64,000 nt of DNA from an uncultured Polaromonas sp. (GTDB lineage: Bacteria > Pseudomonadota > Gammaproteobacteria > Burkholderiales > Burkholderiaceae_C). Each line of letters opens with the position of its first letter. Position 1 is the first letter of the stretch. Position numbers and translations under genes: made by a program. The DNA is taken from contig CALMEI010000074.1 in NCBI GenBank assembly GCA_937863225.1, positions 30,224-94,223 on the forward strand. Reading direction: 5' to 3'. Of the stretch, positions 16,918 to 25,623 are shown one piece after another. A model generated the notes under the pieces. The model was given only the letters and a program-made list of their open reading frames with translations. It searched no databases and was not told the origin of the DNA.

Positions 16918-17039
16918 TCATGCGTGTTACCTAGGCCCTTCCTGCCACAGTCGCATCCGCTAATCGGTTAAGCCGTGTTGCGGAAGGTTTATTAAAACTG
17001 AACTAATGTTCCCTTCAGGGGAATGGAGATAAGCGAAAT

Positions 17040-19925
17040 ATGAGTCAAGCACCTGCGACGCCATCTGCTGCGTCTGTCTATCATGCCTATTCAGGCAATA
17101 CCTTCTTATTTGGTGGCAATGCGCCTTATGTTGAGGAGATGTACGAAAACTATCTGGCTAATCCTGCGAGCATTCCAGAAAGCTGGCGTGAGTACTTTGA
17201 TGCATTGCAATATGTGCCTGCTGTCGACGGCACCAATGCCAAAGATGTGCCGCATTTGCCCGTCATTAACGCTTTTGCAGACCGCGCCAAACAAGGCGGT
17301 ACCAAAGTGGTTATGGCCAGTACAGACTCTGAAATGGGCCGCAAGCGCACCGCAGCGCAACAGTTGATTGCTGCTTATCGCAATGTGGGACAACGCTGGG
17401 CTGATTTAGATCCACTCAAACGCACAGAGCGCCCGAATATCCCTGATTTGGATCCGGCTTACTACGGTTTTACCGATGCAGATCAAGAAACCGTTTTTGA
17501 TACCAGCAATACATTCTTTGGCAAGAAAACCATGCCTTTGCGTGAGTTGCTCAACGCTTTGCGCGAAACCTATTGCGGCACATTGGGTGCTGAATTCATG
17601 TACACCAGCGAACAATCTGAAAAGCGCTGGTGGCAAGAAAAATTAGAAAGCATTCGCAGTAAACCCAATTTCACTGCTGAAAAGAAGAAAAATATCCTAG
17701 AGCGTTTAACGGCTGCCGAAGGTTTGGAACGCTATTTGCACACCAAATACGTAGGTCAAAAGCGTTTTTCGCTAGAAGGTGGCGAAAGTTTCATCGCAGC
17801 CATGGACGAGTTGATACAAATGTCTGGTGCGCAAGGTGTGCAAGAGGTGGTGATTGGCATGGCACATCGCGGACGCTTGAACGTGCTGGTGAATACCATG
17901 CGCAAACTACCCGCCGATTTGTTCGCGGAGTTTGAGCACACGGCACCCGAAGACTTACCTGCCGGCGATGTGAAATACCACCAAGGTTTCAGTTCAGATG
18001 TGTCAACCCCCAGCGGTCCTGTGCATTTGTCATTGGCATTCAATCCTTCGCATTTAGAGATTGTGAATCCTGTAGTTGAGGGCTCTGTTCGTTCACGCAT
18101 GGACAGACGTGCTGATCCATTGGGCAAACAAGTGTTACCGGTCTTGGTACACGGTGATTCGGCTTTTGGTGGACAAGGTGTTAACCAAGAAACCATGGCA
18201 TTGGCGCAAACCCGCGGTTACTCGACGGGCGGTACGGTGCACATCATCATCAATAACCAAATTGGATTTACCACATCTGACCCACGTGACATGCGTTCCA
18301 GTGTGTTTTGTACCGACATTGTGAAAATGGTCGAAGCACCTGTATTGCATGTGAATGGGGATGACCCAGAGGCGGTGGTGTTGGCAACGCAACTGGCTTT
18401 GGAATACCGCATGACGTTCAGAGCCGACGTGGTGTTGGATATTGTTTGTTTCCGCAAATTAGGTCATAACGAGCAAGACACACCCGCACTGACACAGCCG
18501 CTCATGTACAAGAAAATTGCAGCCCACCCCGGAACACGCAAATTGTTTGCGGACAAGTTGGCAGCACAAGGACTGGGAGAAAGCTTGGGTGACGACATGG
18601 TGAAGTCATACCGCGCGGCCTTAGACAGTGGCAAACGATTGAGTGAGCCGGTTTTAAGTAATTTCAGAGCGAAATACACGGTGGATTGGTCGCCGTTCAT
18701 CGGAAAAAAATGGACCGATGCAGGTGACACTGCAATCCCAATGGCTGAATGGAAACGTTTGGCGACAAAAATCAGCACCATTCCAGAATCGGTCACACCG
18801 CATAACTTGGTTAAAAAAGTTTTGGACGACAGAGCGGCGATGGGACGTGGTGATTTGCCAGTGGATTGGGGCATGGGCGAGCACATGGCATTTGCTTCTC
18901 TGGTGGCCAGTGGTTATCCCGTTCGCTTATCGGGTGAGGACTGCGGACGTGGCACCTTCACGCACCGCCACGCTGTGATACATGACCAAAATCGTGAAAA
19001 ATGGGATACAGGCACATATGTGCCATTGGAAAATGTGGCCGATGGGCAAGCCCCTTTTGTGGTGATTGATTCGATTTTGTCTGAAGAAGCGGTCTTGGCG
19101 TTTGAATACGGTTACGCTTCAAACGACCCGAACACCATGGTCATTTGGGAAGCGCAGTTTGGTGACTTTGCCAATGGTGCACAAGTGGTGATTGATCAAT
19201 TTATCGCCAGCGGCGAAGTGAAATGGGGACGAGTCAATGGTTTGACTGTGATGCTGCCACATGGTTATGAAGGCCAAGGTCCGGAGCACAGCTCCGCACG
19301 CTTAGAGCGCTTCATGCAGCTGGCAGCTGACACCAATATGCAAATTGTGCAGCCAACAACTGCCAGTCAAATATTCCATGTGCTGCGCCGCCAAATGGTG
19401 CGCAATTTGCGCAAACCATTGGTTATTTTCACGCCCAAATCATTGTTGCGGCATAAAGATGCGAGCTCTCCCGTCTCCGAATTCACCAAGGGCATGTTCC
19501 AAACGGTTATTCCAGAGCACAAAACGCTCAAAGCCGATAAAGTTAAACGTATCGTGGCTTGTTCAGGCAAGGTCTATTACGACTTGATGAAAAAACGGGA
19601 AGAGGCAGGGCATGACGATACCGCCATCATTCGCGTGGAGCAGTTGTATCCATTCCCGCACAAGGCGTTTGCAACAGAGATTAAAAAGTACCCCAACGCC
19701 ACCGATGTGGTTTGGTGTCAAGACGAGCCACAAAACCAAGGTGCTTGGTTCTTTGTGCAGCACTACATTCATGAAAACATGTTGGAAGGTCAAAAGCTGG
19801 GTTACGCGGGGCGTGCAGCATCAGCCTCACCAGCAGTTGGCTATGCGCATTTACACCAAGAGCAGCAAAAGGGACTGGTTGAAGCCGCATTCAGCAAACT
19901 CAAAGGCTTTGTCTTAACAAAATAA
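17040..19925 (+). CDS. sucA: 2-oxoglutarate dehydrogenase E1 component SucA
   Basis: Thiamine-diphosphate E1 of the TCA-cycle 2-oxoglutarate dehydrogenase complex. 961 residues, the normal length. Seen: the N-terminal E2-binding region (GGNAPYVEEMYENYLANPASIPESWREYFD), IGMAHRGRLNVLVN near residue 280, HGDSAFGGQGVNQE, the diphosphate-binding segment with INNQIGFTTSDPRDMRSS, EDCGRGTFTHRHA, and the C-terminal RTEQ-type region QDEPQNQGAWFF. A Shine-Dalgarno (GGAG) precedes the ATG. It is first in sucA-sucB-lpdA-zapE. Confidence 0.97.
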   Translation: MSQAPATPSAASVYHAYSGNTFLFGGNAPYVEEMYENYLANPASIPESWREYFDALQYVPAVDGTNAKDVPHLPVINAFADRAKQGGTKVVMASTDSEMGRKRTAAQQLIAAYRNVGQRWADLDPLKRTERPNIPDLDPAYYGFTDADQETVFDTSNTFFGKKTMPLRELLNALRETYCGTLGAEFMYTSEQSEKRWWQEKLESIRSKPNFTAEKKKNILERLTAAEGLERYLHTKYVGQKRFSLEGGESFIAAMDELIQMSGAQGVQEVVIGMAHRGRLNVLVNTMRKLPADLFAEFEHTAPEDLPAGDVKYHQGFSSDVSTPSGPVHLSLAFNPSHLEIVNPVVEGSVRSRMDRRADPLGKQVLPVLVHGDSAFGGQGVNQETMALAQTRGYSTGGTVHIIINNQIGFTTSDPRDMRSSVFCTDIVKMVEAPVLHVNGDDPEAVVLATQLALEYRMTFRADVVLDIVCFRKLGHNEQDTPALTQPLMYKKIAAHPGTRKLFADKLAAQGLGESLGDDMVKSYRAALDSGKRLSEPVLSNFRAKYTVDWSPFIGKKWTDAGDTAIPMAEWKRLATKISTIPESVTPHNLVKKVLDDRAAMGRGDLPVDWGMGEHMAFASLVASGYPVRLSGEDCGRGTFTHRHAVIHDQNREKWDTGTYVPLENVADGQAPFVVIDSILSEEAVLAFEYGYASNDPNTMVIWEAQFGDFANGAQVVIDQFIASGEVKWGRVNGLTVMLPHGYEGQGPEHSSARLERFMQLAADTNMQIVQPTTASQIFHVLRRQMVRNLRKPLVIFTPKSLLRHKDASSPVSEFTKGMFQTVIPEHKTLKADKVKRIVACSGKVYYDLMKKREEAGHDDTAIIRVEQLYPFPHKAFATEIKKYPNATDVVWCQDEPQNQGAWFFVQHYIHENMLEGQKLGYAGRAASASPAVGYAHLHQEQQKGLVEAAFSKLKGFVLTK

Positions 19926-19970
19926 AGTTAATCAAGTAAATAAATTACATCAATTAATCAAATTAAACGG

Positions 19971-19992
19971 TTTTGTATTGAAGCTGATACAA
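19971..19992. other. Hairpin between sucA and sucB
   Basis: TTTGTAT and ATACAAA pair around TGAAGCTG, in an AT-rich 113 bp gap. It could be an mRNA processing or stability element within the operon; it has no T run and is not a typical terminator. Confidence 0.35.
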
Positions 19993-20038
19993 ACTTCAAA
20001 CAAACCCTCAATAAATATAGAAACACGGAATAAACATC

Positions 20039-21319
20039 ATGGCATTAACAGAAGTAAAAGTACCGCAACTGTCTGAATCTGTGGCTGAGGCCACCATGCT
20101 GACTTGGAAGAAGAAAGCTGGCGATTTGGTCACTGCAGATGAAATTTTGATTGAAATTGAAACCGACAAAGTGGTGCTGGAAGTGCCAGCGCCAAGCAGT
20201 GGCGTGTTGTCAGAAATTTTGGTAGGCGATGGCGCCACCGTCGTTGCCGAGCAATTGATCGCACGCATTGACACCGAAGGCAAAGCAGGCGCCACTGCTG
20301 CTGAACCAAAAGCAGCGTCTGCACCTGCCCCCGCAGCACCAGTGGTTGCGGTCACAGCGGCAACTTCTAACAGCATGGCAGGTGTTGCAATGCCAGCGGC
20401 AGCAAAGATGATGGCCGACAATGGCTTGGCAGCGGGTGCTGTAACAGGTACTGGTAAAGACGGACGTGTCACCAAAGGTGACGTCATTGGTGCCGTTGCA
20501 TCAGGGGCTGCAAATGCTACAAATATGATAGCACCTCAGGCATCAAATATGCCGGCTACAGGCCTAAATGCCAATAAATCTTTGCCACCGGTGGCGGCCA
20601 AAGCATTGGATTTGGGTGAGCGACCTGAACAACGCGTGCCGATGAGCCGCTTGCGTGCGCGCGTGGCTGAGCGTTTGCTGCAATCGCAATCGACCAATGC
20701 CATTTTGACCACATTCAACGAAATCAACATGGCGCCGGTGATGGAAATGCGCAAGCGCATGCAAGAACGATTTGAAAAAGAACACGGTGTGAAACTGGGT
20801 TTCATGAGTTTCTTTGTCAAAGCTGCGGTGCATGCCTTGAAGAAATTTCCAGTTTTGAATGCCAGCGTAGATGGCAATGACATTGTTTACCATGGTTATT
20901 TTGATATTGGCATTGCAGTTGGCTCACCACGCGGTTTGGTGGTGCCTATTTTGCGCAATGCGGATCAAATGAGTTTTGCCGATATTGAAAAGAAAATTGC
21001 AGAATTTGGCGTTAAAGCACGTGACGGCAAATTGGGTATGGATGAGATGATGGGCGGAACTTTCTCTATCAGCAATGGTGGAACGTTTGGCTCCATGTTG
21101 TCTACACCCATCATCAATCCACCGCAAAGCGCCATCTTGGGTATCCATGCGACCAAAGATCGGGCAGTTGTTGAAAACGGCCAAATTGTCATCCGACCCA
21201 TGAACTATTTCGCCATGAGCTATGACCACCGCATCATTGACGGTCGCGAAGCTGTACTTGGCTTGGTTGCCATGAAAGAAGCGATGGAAGATCCAGCACG
21301 TTTGCTGTTTGATATTTGA
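20039..21319 (+). CDS. sucB: Dihydrolipoamide succinyltransferase SucB/OdhB (E2)
   Basis: Core E2 of 2-oxoglutarate dehydrogenase, 426 residues. Lipoyl domain at residues 1-78 with the lipoylated Lys44 in ETDKVVLEV; Ala/Pro-rich linker; E1/E3-binding domain about 118-158 (AMPAAAKMMADNGL, GTGKDGRVTKGDVIGAV); catalytic domain from about 195 with the active site YDHRIIDGREAV. The linker between binding and catalytic domains (residues 160-174) is a translated copy of the palindromic repeat, ATNMIAPQASNMPAT, in frame and without disturbing the flanking domains. It lies between sucA and lpdA, as is usual. Confidence 0.97.
   Translation: MALTEVKVPQLSESVAEATMLTWKKKAGDLVTADEILIEIETDKVVLEVPAPSSGVLSEILVGDGATVVAEQLIARIDTEGKAGATAAEPKAASAPAPAAPVVAVTAATSNSMAGVAMPAAAKMMADNGLAAGAVTGTGKDGRVTKGDVIGAVASGAANATNMIAPQASNMPATGLNANKSLPPVAAKALDLGERPEQRVPMSRLRARVAERLLQSQSTNAILTTFNEINMAPVMEMRKRMQERFEKEHGVKLGFMSFFVKAAVHALKKFPVLNASVDGNDIVYHGYFDIGIAVGSPRGLVVPILRNADQMSFADIEKKIAEFGVKARDGKLGMDEMMGGTFSISNGGTFGSMLSTPIINPPQSAILGIHATKDRAVVENGQIVIRPMNYFAMSYDHRIIDGREAVLGLVAMKEAMEDPARLLFDI
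20513..20566 (+). repeat. Palindromic interspersed repeat copy inside sucB (sense, in frame)
   Basis: AATGCTACAAATATGATAGC followed by CAGGCATCAAATATGCC and GGCTACAGGCC. The TAG of the repeat is CAG here. It encodes residues 159-176 in the interdomain linker. Confidence 0.88.
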
Positions 21320-21392
21320 ACACCCCCAGGCTGCGCCTCCCCCCTTGCAGGGGGCAACACCAACGGCCTGGCATAGCCAGTTCCGGGGTGTT
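21319..21392. repeat. Long inverted repeat of Comamonadaceae type between sucB and lpdA
   Basis: ACACCCCCAGGCTGCG on the left and CCGGGGTGTTT on the right form the outer stem; inside are CCCCCTTGCAGGGGG and GGCCTGGCATAGCC, each self-complementary. It begins right at the sucB stop. I associate this intergenic repeat with Comamonadaceae; here it may attenuate or process the operon mRNA before lpdA. Confidence 0.75.
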
Positions 21393-21443
21393 TGCTGGAA
21401 ATGCAGTTACTTTCAGCAATTTTAACTTTGATGTGAGGAATTT

Positions 21444-22877
21444 ATGAGTAAGCAATTTGATGTGGTCGTTATTGGTGGTGGTCCTGGTGGTTATATTGCG
21501 GCTATTCGAGCTGCGCAGTTGGGTAAAACGGTGGCCTGTGTGGATGCGGCTACTGGTAAGGATGGCAAGCCTGCATTGGGCGGCACGTGTACCAATGTGG
21601 GTTGCATTCCTTCAAAGGCGCTGTTGCAATCGAGTGAACATTATGAGCACGCCAACTTGCATTTTGCAGAACATGGTATCAGCGCCAAAGACGTCAAAAT
21701 GGACGTGACCAAGATGATTGCGCGCAAAGACGGCGTTGTCAAACAAAACAACGACGGCATTTTGTATTTGTTTAAAAAGAACAAGGTCACTTTCTTTCAC
21801 GGCCGTGCAGCTTTTGCCAAGGCCGATGCGGGTGTCTACACCTTGACAGTGACTGGTAATGACAAAACGGTGCAAGAGATCACTGGGACTCACGTCGTTG
21901 TGGCAACCGGTTCTAACGCACGTGCATTGCCCGGTGTGCCTTTTGATGAACAAACGGTTTTGTCCAATGACGGCGCGCTGGCTTTAACGGCTGTGCCAAA
22001 GAAACTGGCATTGATTGGCTCTGGTGTGATTGGCTTGGAGATGGGCAGTGTTTGGCGCCGTTTGGGCGCTGAGGTGACAATTTTGGAGGGTATGCCAACA
22101 TTCCTTGCTGCAGTGGATGAACAAATTGCAAAAGAGGCAAAAAAAGCTTTCGACAAGCAAGGTTTAAAGATTGAATTAGGCGTCAAGGTTGGTGATGTCA
22201 AAGTTGCTAAAAAGGGTGTGAACATTGCCTACACCGATGCCAAAGGTGTGGCACAAACGCTGGATGCGGACAAATTGATCGTCTCAATTGGTCGTGTACC
22301 CAATACTGACGGCTTGAACGCGCAAGCGGTGGGCTTGGTGGTGGACGAACGGGGTCTGATTACGGTGGATGCAGACTGCAAAACCAACCTGCCCAATGTC
22401 TGGGCGATTGGTGACGTGGTGCGTGGTCCGATGTTGGCACACAAGGCTGAGGAAGAGGGCGTTGCCGTGGCTGAGCGCATTGCAGGTCAACACGGACACG
22501 TGGACTTTGGCACGACGCCGTGGATTATTTACACCCACCCTGAAATTGCTTGGGTGGGTCGCACCGAGCAACAGCTCAAAGCGGATGGCGTGGCGTATAA
22601 AGCTGGTAGCTTTCCTTTCTTGGCCAATGGCCGTGCACGCGCTTTAGGCGATACCACCGGCATGGTCAAAATCTTGGCTGATGCGACGACCGACGAAGTG
22701 CTGGGCGCGCATATTGTGGGTCCGCAAGCCAGTGAACTGATCGCCGAATGCGTGATGGCCATGGCTTTCAGAGCCAGTAGCGAAGACATTGCCCGCATTT
22801 GCCACGGTCACCCCACTTTGAGTGAATCAACCAAAGAAGCTGCCTTGGCAGTAGATAAACGCACTTTGAATTTTTAA
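21444..22877 (+). CDS. lpdA: Dihydrolipoamide dehydrogenase (E3)
   Basis: Flavoprotein that reoxidises the E2 lipoyl groups with NAD+. 477 residues: FAD site VVIGGGPGGYIAAIRAAQLG, redox disulphide in GGTCTNVGCIPSKALL, NAD site LIGSGVIGLEMGSVWRRLGAEV, second FAD segment VWAIGDVVRGPMLAHKAEEEG, and the C-terminal His-Glu pair in CHGHPTLSE. GAGGAA precedes its ATG. As third gene after sucA-sucB, it serves this complex and possibly others. Confidence 0.97.
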   Translation: MSKQFDVVVIGGGPGGYIAAIRAAQLGKTVACVDAATGKDGKPALGGTCTNVGCIPSKALLQSSEHYEHANLHFAEHGISAKDVKMDVTKMIARKDGVVKQNNDGILYLFKKNKVTFFHGRAAFAKADAGVYTLTVTGNDKTVQEITGTHVVVATGSNARALPGVPFDEQTVLSNDGALALTAVPKKLALIGSGVIGLEMGSVWRRLGAEVTILEGMPTFLAAVDEQIAKEAKKAFDKQGLKIELGVKVGDVKVAKKGVNIAYTDAKGVAQTLDADKLIVSIGRVPNTDGLNAQAVGLVVDERGLITVDADCKTNLPNVWAIGDVVRGPMLAHKAEEEGVAVAERIAGQHGHVDFGTTPWIIYTHPEIAWVGRTEQQLKADGVAYKAGSFPFLANGRARALGDTTGMVKILADATTDEVLGAHIVGPQASELIAECVMAMAFRASSEDIARICHGHPTLSESTKEAALAVDKRTLNF

Positions 22878-22895
22878 AATCGCAGACATACCCCT

Positions 22896-23999
22896 ATGTC
22901 GCAAACAGTACGTGCGGTTTACGAAGCAGAGTTGTTGGAGCGAGGCTTCAGCAGCGACCCTGCGCAAATCCACGCCATCGAGGTGCTGGACCGGTGTGCT
23001 GCAGACTGGTCCGCTTACAAAGTTCAACGCTCGAATGCGCTCAAAAAATTGGTGAACCACCCCGATGAACCACGCGGCGTGTATTTGTATGGCGGGGGAG
23101 GGCGAGGCAAAAGTTTTTTGATGGACTGCTTTTATCAAGCTGTGCCATTGAGACGCAAAACTCGTTTGCATTTTCATGAATTCATGCGCGAGGTGCATCG
23201 TGAGTTACGGGATTTGCAAGGCATAGCCAATCCATTGGATGTTTTGGCCAAGCGCATGGCAACGCGCTATAAATTGATTTGTTTTGACGAGTTTCATGTG
23301 GCCGATATCACCGATGCCATGATTTTGTATCGCCTACTCGATGCACTATTCAAGCATGGGGTCGGTTTTGTCACCACATCCAATTTCAAACCAAGTGATT
23401 TGTATCCAGGCGGCATGCACAGAGACCGAATTTTGCCAGCCATCGAATTACTCAATACGCGATTGGACGTGGTCAATGTCGATAACGGTACCGATTACAG
23501 GCAACAAACTTTGGCACAAATACACAGTTATCTCATGCCATGTGGCGAAGATGCTGATTTGGCGATGACCAAATCATTTGAATTGCTGACGGCATCTCCC
23601 GACGAAAATCCCATCATGCACATTGAGTCGCGTGAAATTAAAGCGCGACGCAAAGCACCGGGTGTGGTTTGGTTTGACTTTAAAGTTTTGTGTGGTGGAC
23701 CTCGATCGCAAAATGATTACCTCGAAATCGCTGAGCAATTTCACACCGTGTTACTGAGCAATGTGCCATACATGCCACCCCGTATGTCCAGTGAAGCACG
23801 TCGCTTTACATGGCTGATTGATGTGCTGTACGATAGACGAGTGAAGCTGGTAATGTCAGCAGATGTTCAACCCGAAGCTTTGTACACAGAAGGGCCATTG
23901 GCACATGAATTTGTCCGAACCGTATCGCGTATCAATGAGATGCAGTCGATCGAATACTTGAATACGGACAGACGTTTGGTCGATACGCAATTGGTTTAA
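22896..23999 (+). CDS. zapE: Cell division protein ZapE (AFG1-like ATPase)
   Basis: P-loop ATPase of the AFG1/ZapE family that acts at the septum. 367 residues: N-terminal VRAVYEAELLERGFSSDPAQ, Walker A YLYGGGGRGKSFLMDCFY near residue 65, Walker B LICFDEFHVADITDAMIL near 128, and FVTTSNFKPSDLYPGG sensor-like segment. It starts 18 bp after lpdA and belongs to the same transcription unit, which is common in betaproteobacteria. Confidence 0.94.
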   Translation: MSQTVRAVYEAELLERGFSSDPAQIHAIEVLDRCAADWSAYKVQRSNALKKLVNHPDEPRGVYLYGGGGRGKSFLMDCFYQAVPLRRKTRLHFHEFMREVHRELRDLQGIANPLDVLAKRMATRYKLICFDEFHVADITDAMILYRLLDALFKHGVGFVTTSNFKPSDLYPGGMHRDRILPAIELLNTRLDVVNVDNGTDYRQQTLAQIHSYLMPCGEDADLAMTKSFELLTASPDENPIMHIESREIKARRKAPGVVWFDFKVLCGGPRSQNDYLEIAEQFHTVLLSNVPYMPPRMSSEARRFTWLIDVLYDRRVKLVMSADVQPEALYTEGPLAHEFVRTVSRINEMQSIEYLNTDRRLVDTQLV

Positions 24000-24010
24000 A
24001 TTCATTCACA

Positions 24011-24703
24011 ATGTCAATCCATACCTATTTGCCTCATTCTTTAATTCAAATTGCTATATATTTAATAGCAATATACGCATATATCACGCCGGCTACAGCG
24101 CAAAATAATACAAAAACCTCAATAGAACAATCAAGAATACTGATTCGCCAAGAAAAAGCTGAAATTGAATCCAGCTACAAAGAAAAAGAACGGCTTTGTT
24201 TGCAAAAATTTGTAGCAACCCCTTGTATCAATGATGCCAAGCATCAAAAGACAAAGGCGCTAGCAAATATCAAACAGAAAGAATTGGTTTTGAATGAGCA
24301 AGAGCGTGCATTGAAAAAAGCCAAAATTGAAAGCAAACCGACTAAATCTCCTACTGAGAATTCACAATCACAAACACCAGAGCAGAATCAATCGACTGAT
24401 GCCCAGCGTAATAAGGAAGAGCAAGCAAACGTGACGCAACTGCAAAAACAACAGCAAAAGCTAACCCAAGCCGAAGCAAAAGCCAAGTTGCGAGTGAATC
24501 AGACCGATAAGAAAAAAATTGAATCGACCAAAAAAGCGAATCGACGTGCAGATAAAGGCAAACAAGAAAGCGTGAACGCAGCCAAATACCAAAACAAAGT
24601 AGCCGCGGCACAAGCCCGAAAAAATGCAATTGATGAAAGAAATGCAAACCGCAGTAAACCACAAGCTGCACCACTGCCACTGCCGTCGCCGATTCCGAAA
24701 TGA
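24011..24703 (+). CDS. Hypothetical secreted coiled-coil protein whose signal peptide is repeat-derived
   Basis: 230 residues, no family recognised. Residues 1-30 look like a Sec signal peptide with AxA cleavage after ATA, giving a mature start QNNTKTSIEQ. Most of this signal (AIYLIAIYAYITPAT, residues 15-29) is a translated copy of the palindromic repeat. The mature part is highly charged, rich in Lys, Gln, Glu and Ala, and likely coiled coil (residues about 35-100 and 130-215), with two Cys near residues 58 and 67 (CLQKFVATPC) that could form a periplasmic disulphide. It starts 11 bp after zapE and is convergent with the PP2C gene. Confidence 0.7.
   Translation: MSIHTYLPHSLIQIAIYLIAIYAYITPATAQNNTKTSIEQSRILIRQEKAEIESSYKEKERLCLQKFVATPCINDAKHQKTKALANIKQKELVLNEQERALKKAKIESKPTKSPTENSQSQTPEQNQSTDAQRNKEEQANVTQLQKQQQKLTQAEAKAKLRVNQTDKKKIESTKKANRRADKGKQESVNAAKYQNKVAAAQARKNAIDERNANRSKPQAAPLPLPSPIPK
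24051..24102 (+). repeat. Palindromic interspersed repeat copy forming a signal peptide (sense, in frame)
   Basis: TTGCTATATATTTAATAGCA, then ATACGCATATATCACGCC, then GGCTACAGC. The stop TAG of the family is TAC here. It is in the same frame as the sucB, btuD and ispD copies. Confidence 0.85.
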
Positions 24704-24755
24704 TCACGAAACGTGATGCGAGAATTTGTTTGGCTAGTTAAATCAGTCTTGCGTA

Positions 24756-25505
24756 CTAAGCGTATTTAACGATCGCAATTGACAAATTATCACCGCGCTT
24801 GTTGCTCCTGGTTCTGGCGCTTTGAATCAAAAATTCAGTTGCTTCACGCGGTGGCAAGTTGGCAAGTATTTGTCCCAATTCTTGTACTGAGAAGTAGGCC
24901 CAAAGTCCATCACTGCAAGCGACAAAGCAATCGCCAGATTTTATTTTGGCCACATGATGAAAGTCGACAGTTGGGGGTGTTTTGCTACCCAAGATGCGTG
25001 TCAATATGTTGGCTTTTGGGTGTCGTTGTGCTTTTTCTTCGGTCAGTTCGCCGCAATCAACAAGGGCTTGTACATAGGAATGGTCAGATGTTCTTTTGAT
25101 TAGCGTGGCATGGTTGTAATGGTAAATACGTGAATCACCCACATGCGCCCAATAACATTCTCCGGTACTGGTGGTCAAAAACGCGGCGAATGTGCTGTGG
25201 GGTTGTTGTTCAGCTGTGACGGCTGTCAGACCAATGACCAGATGCGCTTCTAAGGCAATTTTTTCGAGCAAATTTCTTGCATCATCAGTTGTGGAGTTAA
25301 ATGACTTAAACAGTTGTTCGGCTGTGTGCATCACTTGGTCAGAGGCTTTGCGTCCACCTGATGCGCCTCCCATGCCATCGGCAACGATGACTAAAAGACA
25401 TTTCGGTTCGCGTTTGTTTTTAAAAATATGAACCCTGTCTTGTTGCGACGCACGATCTCCTTGATGGATGCCTGTGGCAGCACTGAAATGCAAGTCTTTG
25501 CTCAT
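24756..25505 (-). CDS. PP2C-family serine/threonine phosphatase
   Basis: A 249-residue stand-alone PPM/PP2C phosphatase. Metal-binding motifs are all present: QGDRASQQDRV near the N-terminus, VIVADGMGGASGG, WAHVGDSRIYHY, ACSDGLWAYF and RGDNLSIAIV. It removes phosphate from Ser/Thr proteins; a partner kinase is not in the window. No type VI secretion or other signalling genes are adjacent, so its pathway is unknown. It is divergent from the helicase gene at 25624 and convergent with the coiled-coil gene. Confidence 0.93.
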   Translation of the reverse strand: MSKDLHFSAATGIHQGDRASQQDRVHIFKNKREPKCLLVIVADGMGGASGGRKASDQVMHTAEQLFKSFNSTTDDARNLLEKIALEAHLVIGLTAVTAEQQPHSTFAAFLTTSTGECYWAHVGDSRIYHYNHATLIKRTSDHSYVQALVDCGELTEEKAQRHPKANILTRILGSKTPPTVDFHHVAKIKSGDCFVACSDGLWAYFSVQELGQILANLPPREATEFLIQSARTRSNKRGDNLSIAIVKYA

Positions 25506-25623
25506 ATACTGGGCGACTTCGTGTTTAGGAATAATTCAGTTGGTTCATGGACGGCGGCAAGGTTATCACACCATTCAGAATGTATGACATGATGTTGATA
25601 ATTTTTAATGGTTTTATTCGATT

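Larger units (their letters stand above)
16520..17039. other. Intergenic region between argD and sucA
   Basis: Contains the divergent upstream regions of argD and sucA. A palindromic repeat copy lies at 16649-16703 and a candidate sucA promoter at 16889-16917. A longer stem-like pair (CCTTCCTGCCACAG near 16937 and GCGGAAGG near 16980) lies in the sucA leader. No gene is seen. Confidence 0.6.
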
